A DNA stretch of 64,000 bases from Frateuria_A sp051900535 (GCF_051900535.1 NZ_JBHZGI010000004.1:1-64000), one strand, 5' to 3'. Counted from the first letter of the stretch, positions 1 through 8,598 are shown. Translations and numbers: made by a program. The notes: generated by a model not told the origin, from the sequence alone.

Positions 1-87
1 ACACAAGTCACCTGCGCACACTGTCAAAGATCAATCACTTGCGACTCTTTCTTTAGAATCGCCCCGAGACGTTTCGTCCCGGGTGAG
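1..87 (-). promoter_or_regulatory. rrn leader: rRNA operon leader with boxA
   Basis: Read on the minus strand, this stretch looks like the start of a ribosomal RNA leader. It carries a boxA-like antitermination element, TGATCTTTGACAG, at 33-21 (E. coli boxA is close to TGCTCTTTAACA). Upstream of that a GC-rich hairpin lies at about 62-82. The 16S gene itself would lie to the left of the window, so the assignment rests on boxA plus the promoter at 94-121. Confidence 0.72.
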
Positions 88-93
88 CCGCCC

Positions 94-121
94 ATTCTAC
101 ATTCCTTTCTCGGTCCGTCAA
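94..121 (-). promoter_or_regulatory. Strong sigma-70 promoter, probably of an rRNA operon
   Basis: On the minus strand a -35 box TTGACG (121-116) and a -10 box TAGAAT (99-94) are separated by 16 bases. An A/T-rich tract (GAAATTTCTTCT, about 143-132) just upstream resembles an UP element. Transcription would start near 87 and run left into the boxA leader. The rest of 122-307 holds no gene that I can support; it is the spacer to the DUF192 gene. Confidence 0.75.
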
Positions 122-307
122 CACCCTGTGAGAAGAAATTTCATCGCAAGGGAGGGGAGAACTCTTCGCGAGGGCGGCCTCGTCGAAGGGGCGAGAATCA
201 TAGCGCCGCAGGATGATCCTGTGAAGGGGGCGTGGACCTTTTTTTGGCTCTGTTGGGGTGCGGTTCAAACGCTACACTCCGGAGCTCACTCTCGACGGAT
301 CTGAGCG

Positions 308-760
308 ATGAAACGATTGTCCCTTGTGTTCCTGCTGGTGTCCGCTGCCGGCTGCGTGGGCGCCATGCCGAAGACATCGACGCCAGCGGTGGAACTGCAT
401 GGGCATCACTTCACCACCGAACTCGCAACCAACGAAGCCAGCCGCGAACACGGCCTGATGATGCGCACGGAGCTGGCGCCCGACCACAGCATGCTGTTCG
501 TCTTCCCGGACACGCAGCCACGCTGGTTCTGGATGAAGAACACGCTCATCCCGCTGGACATCCTGTACTTCGATGCCGACCGCAAGCTGGTATCGATGCA
601 GCTGGACGTGCCGCCGTGCGAGGTCGACCCCTGCCCAAGTTATCCGAGCGATACGCCAGCGCGCTATGTGCTCGAGCTGCCTGCGGGGACGGCGCGACGC
701 ATCGGTGTGGAGTCAGGCGACGAACTGAAGGTCGAAGGCGACATCGGCCCGGTGCGCTGA
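308..760 (+). CDS. DUF192 family lipoprotein
   Basis: A 150-residue exported protein of the DUF192 family, whose biochemical role is unknown. The first 15 residues form a hydrophobic signal ending in AAG-Cys16, which fits a lipoprotein signal, although the -3 position is Ala rather than the usual Leu. The mature part has the family core: the EHGLMMR segment (about residues 48-54), FVFPD...WFWMKNTLIPLDILY (about 65-84), and a C-terminal strand region ending IGVESGDEL. Length is normal for the family. The ATG is preceded by only a weak ribosome site. It stands alone, reading away from the rRNA promoter. A convergent small ORF overlaps its last 97 bases. Confidence 0.85.
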   Translation: MKRLSLVFLLVSAAGCVGAMPKTSTPAVELHGHHFTTELATNEASREHGLMMRTELAPDHSMLFVFPDTQPRWFWMKNTLIPLDILYFDADRKLVSMQLDVPPCEVDPCPSYPSDTPARYVLELPAGTARRIGVESGDELKVEGDIGPVR

Positions 761-867
761 TCGGCGCCCCGCTGGCAGGGCAGTCCCACCTGATAGGGGA
801 TTAGCCGCGACGGGTCGAGCCGCTCCAGCACGGCCCAGTCGTCCTCGAACGGAATGAACTGTTTCAT
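664..867 (-). CDS. Small conserved-looking protein, unknown function
   Basis: A 67-residue frame beginning MKQFIPFEDDW, preceded by a good ribosome site (AGGAGA, 8 bases before the ATG). The acidic, aromatic N-terminal 30 residues resemble small hypothetical proteins that I recall from xanthomonads. The C-terminal 32 or so residues are Ser/Pro-rich and are read antisense to the end of the DUF192 gene. They may therefore be an extension caused by loss of an earlier stop codon. No function can be assigned. The ribosome site and the hairpin just upstream (906-940) argue that this is a separate short transcript. Confidence 0.5.
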   Translation of the reverse strand: MKQFIPFEDDWAVLERLDPSRLIPYQVGLPCQRGADQRTGPMSPSTFSSSPDSTPMRRAVPAGSSST

Positions 868-905
868 GGATGTCTCCTGTGCCTGGTACGGAGACATGAA
901 AGCAG

Positions 906-940
906 ACGGCCCGGTCCGCACGATGACGGAACCGGGCCGT
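906..940 (-). terminator. Hairpin downstream of rubredoxin
   Basis: A perfect 10-bp inverted repeat (ACGGCCCGGT / ACCGGGCCGT) with a 15-base loop lies 25 bases past the rubredoxin stop. No strong T-run follows on the minus strand, so termination is likely but not certain. Confidence 0.55.
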
Positions 941-964
941 TTGATGACAGGCGCGAGGCGCGCG

Positions 965-1159
965 TCAGTCGATCTCGACCATCTCGAAGTCGTCCTTGGT
1001 CGCGCCGCAATCAGGGCACGTCCAGGTGTCGGGCACGTCTTCCCAGCGCGTGCCGGGCTCGATGCCTTCCTCGGGCACGCCTAGCGCCTCGTCGTAGATG
1101 AAGCCGCACACCACGCACATCCATTTGCGCGTCGCGGGGGGTTGGGCGTCGGTGCTCAT
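965..1159 (-). CDS. rubA: Rubredoxin
   Basis: A 64-residue rubredoxin, a small cytoplasmic electron carrier with one Fe(Cys)4 centre. Both metal-binding loops are present: CVVCG (residues 15-19) and CPDCG (residues 48-52). Between them lies the typical YDEALG...GIEPGTRWEDVPDTW segment. The first 11 residues (STDAQPPATRK) are an unremarkable extension. It is transcribed divergently from thiE with a 90-base spacer. The redox partner cannot be told from the neighbours. Confidence 0.95.
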   Translation of the reverse strand: MSTDAQPPATRKWMCVVCGFIYDEALGVPEEGIEPGTRWEDVPDTWTCPDCGATKDDFEMVEID

Positions 1160-1248
1160 CGGATCGTGTCTTCGTCTGCAGTTGAATGGGTCATTCTCGC
1201 AACTCCCCCGCCCGAGCGAAAGCGCGGCGACCTGAAAGAAGGACTTCC

Positions 1249-1883
1249 ATGCCCCATCTCCCTTTGAATGGCTTGTACGCGATCACGGATGGTCCGCGTA
1301 GCGACCTGATGCAGGCCGCCCGGGAAGCGCTTGCCGGCGGCGTACGGCTGCTGCAGTACCGCGACCTTGGCGATGACCACGCGCGCCGCCATGCCGAAGC
1401 CCATGCGCTCAAGCGCCTGTGCGACGAGCAGGGCGTGCCGCTGCTTATCAACGGCGACGCCACGCTGGCGCAGGCGGTCGGCGCCGCTGGCGTACATCTG
1501 GGCGAGACTGCCGAAGACTTGGCCAGCGCGCGCGAACGGCTCGGTGGACAGGCGATCATCGGCGTGTCGTGCTTCGATTCGCTCGAACGAGCACGAGGGA
1601 TGGTCTCGGCAGGCGCCAACTACGTTTCCTTCGGCGCTTTTTTCCCGTCGTCGACGTTGCCGCATGCGCGCATGGCGCCACTGGAATTGCTGAGGCAGAG
1701 CGCCGCACTGGGCGTGCCGCGGGTGGCGATCGGCGGCATCACGCCCGAGAATGGCGCGGCCCTGGTCGAGGCCGGCGCCGACTACCTCGCGGCCATCTCG
1801 GCCGTGTTCGGTGCCACCGACGTGCGCGCGGCCGCGCGCCGCCTGGCCGACCTCTACCGTTCCCCTTCCAGCGAGTCCCATCC

Positions 1884-1887
<4 letters not shown>
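1249..1887 (+). CDS. thiE: Thiamine-phosphate synthase
   Basis: A 212-residue TIM-barrel enzyme that joins HMP-diphosphate and thiazole phosphate to make thiamine phosphate. Family signatures are visible: LLQYRD (residues 31-36), LINGDATLAQAVGAAGVHLG (about 66-85), IIGVSC, and the phosphate-binding IGGITPENG near residue 165. The usual HLGQxD is replaced by HLGETAED, a modest divergence. The ATG at 1249 follows a GAAGGA ribosome site and fits the family length better than an upstream ATG at 1186. The stop overlaps the hemL start by four bases (ATGA), so the two are translationally coupled. Confidence 0.93.
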
Positions 1888-3169
<1,282 letters not shown>

Positions 3170-3173
<4 letters not shown>

Positions 3174-3598
3174 GTGCAGCCATCCGTTGCGATCGCGACG
3201 TCGATGCGGACACCTGGGTCGATGCACGCCACACGGCGACCCGGGTCCGGCCACCCATGCTTGAACTGGCCGGCCGGCTCCGCGATCGCGGCGTCGCGGT
3301 GGCCTTGCTGAGCAACAACAGCATGCTTATGGCCGAACGCTGGCCAGATATCGTGCCGGGCCTGTTCCCGCTGTTCGAAGGCCGATTCTTCTGTTCGGCC
3401 CGGCTGCAGGCGGCGAAACCTTCGCCCGCCACCTACATGCGGTGCCTCCAAGCGCTGGCGATGCCACCCGCGGCCACGCTGTTCGTCGACGACAGCGAGG
3501 TGAACGTGGCCGGCGCCCGCAAGGCCGGCCTGGTTGCGCACCGCTTCACGGATCTGCCGCAGTTGCGCCGGACGCTGGTGACCTACGGCCTGGCCTGA
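3170..3598 (+). CDS. Truncated HAD-like protein lacking the catalytic Asp motif
   Basis: A 142-residue protein read from a GTG that overlaps the hemL stop (GTGA). It keeps three HAD motifs: LLSNNS (motif II, near residue 46), the AAKPSP lysine (motif III, near 80) and FVDDSEVN (motif IV, near 105). The N-terminal DxD nucleophile motif and the cap region of subfamily-I HAD enzymes are absent, and the upstream DNA is intact hemL, so they cannot be recovered by a start change. It is either a remnant of a phosphatase or a non-catalytic HAD-fold protein. Coupled translation with hemL suggests that it is still expressed. Confidence 0.75.
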
Positions 3599-3604
3599 GG
3601 CCGC

Positions 3605-4024
3605 CTACCAGCTGCCGGTGTTGGGCATCGACGACCACGGCTCCTGCGGCGGCAGGTGACCGTCCTGCAGCAACTCGATCGAGATCAGGTCGGGCGAGCG
3701 CACGAACGCCATGTGCCCGTCGCGCGGCGGGCGATGGATCATGTAGCCCATGTCCATCAGGCGCTGGCAGGTGGCGTAGATATCCTCCACCCGGAAGGCA
3801 AGGTGGCCGAAGTTGCGTGCCGAGCCATAGTCTTCCTGCGAGCCCCAGTTGAAAGTGAGCTCTAGCTCCGCCTCGGGGCTGTCCGGCGCGGCAAGGAACA
3901 CCAAGGTGTATTTGCCTTCCGGAACCTCTTTGCGGCGCGCCTCGCGCAAACCGAGGCCTTCGCAGTAGAAGCGCAGTGACGCATCCAGGTCGCGCACGCG
4001 GACCATCGTGTGCAGATACTTCAT
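3605..4024 (-). CDS. gloA: Lactoylglutathione lyase (glyoxalase I)
   Basis: A 139-residue glyoxalase I that isomerises the glutathione-methylglyoxal hemithioacetal to S-lactoylglutathione. The four metal ligands line up with the E. coli enzyme: His5 (LHTMVRV), Glu55 (ELELTFNWG), His74 (FGHLAFRV) and Glu117 (ISIELL). The expected YGS...NFGHLAF stretch is present. The ATG overlaps the argD stop by four bases (ATGA), so it is the second gene of an argD-gloA operon. The gene ends only 6 bases from the convergent HAD gene. Confidence 0.94.
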   Translation of the reverse strand: MKYLHTMVRVRDLDASLRFYCEGLGLREARRKEVPEGKYTLVFLAAPDSPEAELELTFNWGSQEDYGSARNFGHLAFRVEDIYATCQRLMDMGYMIHRPPRDGHMAFVRSPDLISIELLQDGHLPPQEPWSSMPNTGSW

Positions 4025-5265
4025 GGCGTTTCTCCGGCAGGGGCGGCGAGGAAGTCGGTGCATGCGGCGCGCAGGCGTGCGAGACCTTCCGCCAGCTCCT
4101 CGTCGGTGATGGTCAATGGCGGCAGCAGGCGCAGCACGTCGGGCCCGGCCTGCAACAACAGCACGCCGTGTGCAGCGGCGACGTCGAGGATGGCGCCGGC
4201 CTTGCCGCGATGCGGCCCAGCCAGTGCCGCGCCCAGCATCAGGCCGCGCCCGCGCACTTCCTCGAAAAGACCCAGGTCGGCATCGATGGCCGCCAGGCCG
4301 GCACGCAGTTCGTTGGCCTGGCGCTCCACGTTGAGCAGCACCGCGGGCGAACCGAGCTTGGCCAGCGCCACGCGCGCCACGGCCGCGGCCAATGGATTGC
4401 CGCCGAACGTGGAACCGTGCGCGCCGACCTGCATGGTCTGGGCGACCTTCGGACCGGCCAGCATGGCGCCGATGGGAAAGCCCGCACCAAGCGCCTTGGC
4501 CAGGGTCACGATGTCCGGCATCACGTCGTCCTGCACATGCGCGAACAGGGTGCCGGTGCGGCCCATGCCGCACTGGATCTCATCCAGCACCAACAACGCG
4601 CCATGCCGATCGCACTGTTCGCGTACCTGCCTGAGGAAGCCGGGCGCCGCCGGTCGCACGCCGCCCTCGCCCTGCACGGGCTCCACCATTACCGCCGCCA
4701 CGTCGTCGTGCGCGAAGGCGGCCTCGAGTGCTCCAACATCGTTGAACTCGATGTAGCGGAACCCACCCGGCAACGGCTCGTAGCCTTCCTGGTATTTCGG
4801 CTGCGCAGTGGCCGTCACGGTGGCCAGGGTGCGGCCATGGAAAGAGCCACGGAAAGTGACGATGGTGCGCCGCCCGGCATCGCGCCCCTGCGCGGCCGCC
4901 CAACGGCGGACCAGCTTGATCGCAGCCTCGTTCGCTTCGGCACCCGAGTTGCACAGGAACACGCGCTCGGCAAAGCCGGATGCCTCGACCAGTTCCTGCG
5001 CGAGCTTCAGCGGCGGCTCGGTATAGAACACGTTGCTGCTGTGCCACAGCTTGTGCGCCTGTGCAGTCAGCGCGGCGAGCAGGTCCGGATCCTGGTGGCC
5101 CAGGCTGTTGACCGCGATGCCCGCGCCGAAATCGAGATAGTCGCGCCCCTGCGTATCCCACAGCCGCGCGCCGCGACCATGGTCGAGCACGAGCTCGCGC
5201 GGACGGTACACCGGCAACCAGTAGCGCCGGGCCAGGTCGATCAGGGGAGCGTCTTGCGGGGACAT
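4021..5265 (-). CDS. argD: Acetylornithine/succinyldiaminopimelate aminotransferase
   Basis: A 414-residue class-III PLP aminotransferase of arginine (and possibly lysine) biosynthesis. Visible: YLDFGAGIAVNSLGH (about 43-57), CNSGAEANEAAIKLVRR (about 105-121), FHGRT, LLVLDEIQCGMGRTG (about 224-238) and the PLP lysine in TLAKALGAGFPIGAM (Lys257). The ATG at 5265 has a GGAGAGG ribosome site. The reading frame stays open further upstream, but that part has no homologous character. It overlaps gloA by four bases. It diverges from the amyloid operon across a 340-base regulatory region. Confidence 0.93.
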   Translation of the reverse strand: MSPQDAPLIDLARRYWLPVYRPRELVLDHGRGARLWDTQGRDYLDFGAGIAVNSLGHQDPDLLAALTAQAHKLWHSSNVFYTEPPLKLAQELVEASGFAERVFLCNSGAEANEAAIKLVRRWAAAQGRDAGRRTIVTFRGSFHGRTLATVTATAQPKYQEGYEPLPGGFRYIEFNDVGALEAAFAHDDVAAVMVEPVQGEGGVRPAAPGFLRQVREQCDRHGALLVLDEIQCGMGRTGTLFAHVQDDVMPDIVTLAKALGAGFPIGAMLAGPKVAQTMQVGAHGSTFGGNPLAAAVARVALAKLGSPAVLLNVERQANELRAGLAAIDADLGLFEEVRGRGLMLGAALAGPHRGKAGAILDVAAAHGVLLLQAGPDVLRLLPPLTITDEELAEGLARLRAACTDFLAAPAGETP

Positions 5266-5372
5266 GGCCTCTCCGGCGGCGCACGGGCGCCTTCGCAACA
5301 TGCGTGGGAATGCGACCGGGGTGTCGCTCGCACATGCTAGCACCGCGACACTGCCCGCCCGAACGCCTCCAG

Positions 5373-5481
5373 CTGTAACAGGCGAACAAGGTGTATCGCT
5401 TCTGTTACATCCCACGCCAGGCGCGATCCCATGCGGATTGAGCCGGTCGGAAGGGCTCGGCCGCGCAGCCGGCTGTAACAA
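5373..5481 (+). promoter_or_regulatory. Three CTGTWACA motifs, candidate activator binding sites
   Basis: Three copies of a near-palindromic 9-mer lie 75-190 bases upstream of the sigma-54 promoter: CTGTAACAG (5373-5381), CTGTTACAT (5402-5410) and CTGTAACAA (5473-5481). The first is a perfect odd palindrome, and the first two are 29 bases apart. Number, symmetry and distance are what is expected for upstream activating sequences of a sigma-54 enhancer-binding protein. The natural candidate to bind them is the activator encoded at 10776-12128. The assignment is inferred. Confidence 0.6.
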
Positions 5482-5555
5482 CCCGCGCGGGGATCGTTCG
5501 CCCGCATCGGCTCGGAAACCGCGTCCTGGCGCGGCTTGGCAGCTTTCGGAAGCAT

Positions 5556-5570
5556 TGGCACGGCGCTTGC
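5556..5570 (+). promoter_or_regulatory. Sigma-54 (RpoN) promoter of the amyloid operon
   Basis: TGGCACGGCGCTTGC matches the -24/-12 consensus TGGCAC-N5-TTGC at every fixed position, with the essential GG (5557-5558) and GC (5569-5570) correctly spaced. Transcription would start near 5582, about 23 bases before the first ATG. The 5266-5604 region holds no gene; it contains this promoter and the motifs at 5373-5481. Confidence 0.9.
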
Positions 5571-5604
5571 CACCAAGGCTCTCACCGAAGGAACGAGCCG
5601 TGCC

Positions 5605-6102
5605 ATGGAATCCGCAGTCGCCCCGCCCCACCGCCTTCTCGCGCTCCGGCCGCTCGCGGCCATGATCGCGTTGCTTGGGATGCCGTTCGCCGGTCATGCG
5701 GCGGATGCGCACCGGGCGGTCGACGCCAGGCCGGGCGACATCGTGTTGTTGCGCACTGTCTCCACGCGGCCGGCCGCGCGGCCGGCACCGCCGGGGATGG
5801 CGCTGATGGTCTCGCCCTCGCCGCAGCCCGAGATCCTCGCCTCGCTCGGCGGCGGCGAACTTTCCGACGACGACATCGCGAGATTGGGCGCCACGCCCCC
5901 GACCTCCGCTCAACTACGGTCGATTGTGAGCCAGGCGCTCGACGGCATGCTCGTCGGCGGCAGCGGCGGCAACACCGTTGCTGGCACCGGCGTGAGCAAT
6001 ACCGTCGCGGCGCCGCTCGGCGCGGTCGGCAACGCGACCCGCGGCATCGGTGACCAGGTGCAGGGCGCGCTGGCGCAAATGCCCTTCGGCCACGGGCATT
6101 GA
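5605..6102 (+). CDS. FapA-like secreted protein, first gene of amyloid operon
   Basis: A 165-residue exported protein. A signal peptide (hydrophobic run about residues 10-29, ending AGHA) is followed by an Arg/Pro/Ala-rich segment and a GELSDDDIARLGA motif. The C-terminal part is rich in Gly, Asn and Val (GNTVAGTGVSNTV) and ends in GHGH. The ATG at 5605 has a GAAGGA ribosome site 10-15 bases upstream. By position and size it corresponds to FapA of the Pseudomonas fap operon, proposed there to control fibre composition. Sequence similarity alone is too weak for a firm name. The next gene follows after five bases. Confidence 0.65.
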   Translation: MESAVAPPHRLLALRPLAAMIALLGMPFAGHAADAHRAVDARPGDIVLLRTVSTRPAARPAPPGMALMVSPSPQPEILASLGGGELSDDDIARLGATPPTSAQLRSIVSQALDGMLVGGSGGNTVAGTGVSNTVAAPLGAVGNATRGIGDQVQGALAQMPFGHGH

Positions 6103-6107
6103 TCGCC

Positions 6108-6740
6108 ATGCGCCGCGCGACCGTTCTCACCCTCCTCGCCGCGCTGGCTCTGCTGAGCACCGGCGTCAGCGCCGGCGATGACGACTACGCCGCCATGCTC
6201 GGCTACCTCACCAGCAGCCGCCTGGATGGTCATGTCCTGCAGGGTGCCGACGGCAGCGTCGCGGTGAACCTGGCGGCGGGCGACCTCAACAGCCAGGCGA
6301 ACCTGCGCGCCTTCGCCACCGGACCGGACGCGCAGGCATGGATCGACTCGCGCCAGCGGACGCTCGGCAACCACGCCAGTGCCCCGCTGGAAGCGCAGGC
6401 CACCATCGCCGGGAACGTCCTTGCCGGCGCGCACGGACTCGTATCGATCAACCAGGCCAGCGGCACCGCGAACACGCAGCTCAATGCGGTCGCCGCGGCG
6501 CTGGCCACCAAGGGCATACGCGAAACGACGGACGGCTCCCTGTCCGCCGCCGTTTCGGCGTCGGCAGGAGTGCAGCCGGGAACGGAAACCGGCGTACCGG
6601 GCGAAGGCACGCGCAGCGTGTCGGTCGCCGCGGGCGCCATGCAGGGTTTCCGTGGCGTGCTGCAGCTCAACCAGACCGCGGGATCGGGCAACGCCACGGG
6701 CAACGTCCTGTCGTTGTCCGTGTCGGAGCTTCCGCGGTGA
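6108..6740 (+). CDS. FapB-like minor amyloid subunit
   Basis: A 210-residue secreted protein with a clear signal peptide (residues 1-22, ending SAG). It contains three imperfect repeats of the pattern G-x-[VL]-x-[VIL]-N-x-[AT]-[AS]-G-x-x-N: VAVNLAAGDLNSQAN (about 51-65), LVSINQASGTANTQLN (about 111-126) and VLQLNQTAGSGNATGN (about 174-189). Such Gly/Asn/Gln-spaced strands are the hallmark of Fap fibre subunits. FapB is the nucleator in Pseudomonas, and the gene order matches. The ATG at 6108 is five bases after the previous stop, with no strong ribosome site, so coupling is likely. Confidence 0.72.
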   Translation: MRRATVLTLLAALALLSTGVSAGDDDYAAMLGYLTSSRLDGHVLQGADGSVAVNLAAGDLNSQANLRAFATGPDAQAWIDSRQRTLGNHASAPLEAQATIAGNVLAGAHGLVSINQASGTANTQLNAVAAALATKGIRETTDGSLSAAVSASAGVQPGTETGVPGEGTRSVSVAAGAMQGFRGVLQLNQTAGSGNATGNVLSLSVSELPR

Positions 6741-6768
6741 CCACCATAAGAATCGGAGTGAGGACACC

Positions 6769-7764
6769 ATGAACGCATCCAAGAAAACCCTGATCGCCCT
6801 GGCCGTCGCCACGCTGTTCGGCAGCCCGATGGCCTTCGCGAACGACCACGACCATCACCACTCGCCATTCGATTCGGCGGCGGTCGCCACGGTCGACAAC
6901 AACCAGTCGGTGACCGGCAACGTCACCGCCAACAACAAGGTGAAGAACACCAGCTCCATCGATGACCGCACGGCCGCCCAGGCCTCGGGCAACATTGGCA
7001 TGAACGTGGCCTCCGGCGACAACAACGCCCAGGACAATGCCGCCGCGCTCGCCGCGACGGACGCCGACTTCGCTTTCGGCCTGGCCGATTCCGAAATCGA
7101 CGTTGGCCAGTCCGGCACGGGCAACGTCACCGTGAACGAGGGCGTCAAGAACGATGCCTACGTCACCGACAACGCCTTCCGCTGGGCCTCGGGCAACATC
7201 GGCGTCAACGTCGCCTCGGGCAACAACAACCAGCAGAAGAACGCACTGGCCGCCTCGGTCGCGACGACCAAGTTCGCCCATGCCGGCGTGAGCGTCGACC
7301 AGGCTTCCTCGGGCAACATCGTCAGCAACGCCGGTCGCGTGGAGAAGTACTACGACACCACCACCGTGCACATGAGCGGCACCGTGCAGGGTTACTCGCT
7401 GGGGCTGGGCGTGGGCGGGTACCAGGGCCAGACCAGCGGGACCTCCTATGGCGTCGAGGGCGGCCTGTGGACCGTCGGTCCGTTTCCGGCCGGTTTCTAC
7501 GGCGGCCTGACCGCGAGCGAGTCGCAAGGCCAGGAGCAAGGCCAGCTGGGCTTCGTCGAAGTTTCCGCCAGCGATCTGCTGGCCGACCTGTGCGGCACCG
7601 TGCAGACCGCGCGCTACGTGGTGGTCAACGCCACCAACGACGCCAGCCTGTCGGGCAATGCCTTCCAGCATGCCACCGGCAACATCGGCGTGAACGTGGC
7701 CTCCGGCACCGGCAACCTGCAGGCCAACAGCCTGTCGCTGGCCGTGGCGCAGCCCAGCCCGTAA
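6769..7764 (+). CDS. FapC-like major amyloid subunit
   Basis: A 331-residue secreted protein and the probable main fibre subunit. The signal peptide (1-25) ends MAFA and is followed by a His/Asp-rich NDHDHHH. Three copies of the motif [AS]-[ST]-GNIG[VM]NVASG-x-x-N-x-Q-x-N occur at residues 72-95, 140-165 and 302-327. Each of the first two is preceded by a related TGNVT-x-N-x-x-VKN strand. The third unit is split by about 90 Gly/Gln/Tyr-rich residues (about 203-290) carrying the only cysteine (Cys275), whereas Pseudomonas FapC ends with a CxxC. A strong ribosome site (GGAGTGAGGA) precedes the ATG, as suits a highly made subunit. Confidence 0.8.
   Translation: MNASKKTLIALAVATLFGSPMAFANDHDHHHSPFDSAAVATVDNNQSVTGNVTANNKVKNTSSIDDRTAAQASGNIGMNVASGDNNAQDNAAALAATDADFAFGLADSEIDVGQSGTGNVTVNEGVKNDAYVTDNAFRWASGNIGVNVASGNNNQQKNALAASVATTKFAHAGVSVDQASSGNIVSNAGRVEKYYDTTTVHMSGTVQGYSLGLGVGGYQGQTSGTSYGVEGGLWTVGPFPAGFYGGLTASESQGQEQGQLGFVEVSASDLLADLCGTVQTARYVVVNATNDASLSGNAFQHATGNIGVNVASGTGNLQANSLSLAVAQPSP
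6982..7749 (+). repeat. Three in-frame fibre repeats within the FapC-like gene
   Basis: Imperfect coding repeats at 6982-7053, 7186-7263 and 7672-7749 each encode the GNIGxNVASG core. The first two start 204 bases apart; the third starts 486 bases after the second because of an inserted Gly/Gln-rich segment. Confidence 0.85.
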
Positions 7765-7797
7765 CACCTTTGGCCAAGGCAGGCCAACGAGGGCGGT

Positions 7798-7860
7798 ACC
7801 CGGCTGTCCGCAGCCGGGTTCCTATGGAACCCCCCGGCCCGGCCCCTGCGGGCCGGGGGG
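7798..7860 (+). terminator. Two stem-loops inside the amyloid operon
   Basis: Two hairpins follow the FapC-like gene: a 9-bp stem ACCCGGCTG/CAGCCGGGT with a 4-base loop (7798-7819), and a perfect 12-bp stem CCCCCCGGCCCG/CGGGCCGGGGGG with a 7-base loop (7830-7860). Neither has a T-run, so they more likely act as a partial terminator or as a 3' stabiliser that raises subunit mRNA above the downstream export genes. Confidence 0.7.
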
Positions 7861-7883
7861 ACTTCCTCCCAGCGGTGATACCC

Positions 7884-8585
7884 ATGCGACGTACGATCCA
7901 CACCTTCCTGCTCTGCAGCCTCGCGCTTGGCGCGCTGGCCTCCGCGCGCGCCGGCGAGGTGCGCTTCGGTGGCGTGCTGCCCAACGGCGGCCTGTACATG
8001 CATCCGGTGGAAAGCATGCAGGAGGCGCGCTACCGCAACTTGGTGCGGCAGGAAACCGACTACAGCTGCGGCGCCGCCGCGCTGGCCACGATCCTGCGCT
8101 ACGCCTATCACCTGGACGTAGACGAGGCGATGGTGATCCAGGGCATGCTGGGTCTATCCGACGAGAACCTCGTCAAGCAGCGCGGCTTTTCGCTGCTGGA
8201 CATCAAGCACTACGTGGAAGCGCTGGGCATGCGCGGACGCGGCTATCGCGTAGACGAATCGCGCCTGCACAGCCTGCGCGTGCCCGGTCTGGTGCTGATG
8301 GACGTGCACGGCTTCCGCCATTTCGTGGTGCTCAAACAGGTCCAGGGCGACACGGTGGAATTGGCCGACCCGATGCTCGGCAACCGCAGCATTTCCATCG
8401 CCGAATTCCTCCAGGCCTGGCCGTCCCGGGCCGTGTTCGTGGTAATCGGCAACGACTTCGATCGCAACACGGTGCTGCTGCAACCGGAGGGCAAGGCCAG
8501 CGCACGCGCCCTGTATGCCCGGCAAGGGCCCGTCACCGATGCCGAACTGCTCGACTTCGGCTTCAGCAGCGCCGATCTGTTTTGA
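7884..8585 (+). CDS. FapD-like C39 family cysteine peptidase
   Basis: A 233-residue exported papain-fold protease of family C39. A signal peptide (1-23, ending ARA) is followed by the catalytic Cys in ETDYSCGAAALATIL (about 59-73), the His in VHGFRHFVVL (about 135-144) and the Asp in LADPMLG (about 154-160). Unlike bacteriocin exporters it has no ABC transporter domains, so it works as a free periplasmic protease. In the Pseudomonas system FapD is needed for fibre export, probably through processing of a Fap protein. The ribosome site (GGTGAT) is weak. Confidence 0.8.
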   Translation: MRRTIHTFLLCSLALGALASARAGEVRFGGVLPNGGLYMHPVESMQEARYRNLVRQETDYSCGAAALATILRYAYHLDVDEAMVIQGMLGLSDENLVKQRGFSLLDIKHYVEALGMRGRGYRVDESRLHSLRVPGLVLMDVHGFRHFVVLKQVQGDTVELADPMLGNRSISIAEFLQAWPSRAVFVVIGNDFDRNTVLLQPEGKASARALYARQGPVTDAELLDFGFSSADLF

Positions 8586-8598
8586 GAGAGACAAAGCC

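Noticed and set aside
1186..1248. Upstream ATG for thiE
   Set aside because: The extra 21 residues are Arg-rich and unlike ThiE, and the ATG at 1249 has its own ribosome site.
1160..1248. A TPP riboswitch before thiE
   Set aside because: The 89-base gap is too short and lacks the conserved CUGAGA core of the THI element.
7884..8585. C39 peptidase as part of a bacteriocin or microcin export system
   Set aside because: It has no ABC transporter domains and no double-glycine leader peptides or immunity gene nearby, whereas all neighbours fit a Fap-type locus.
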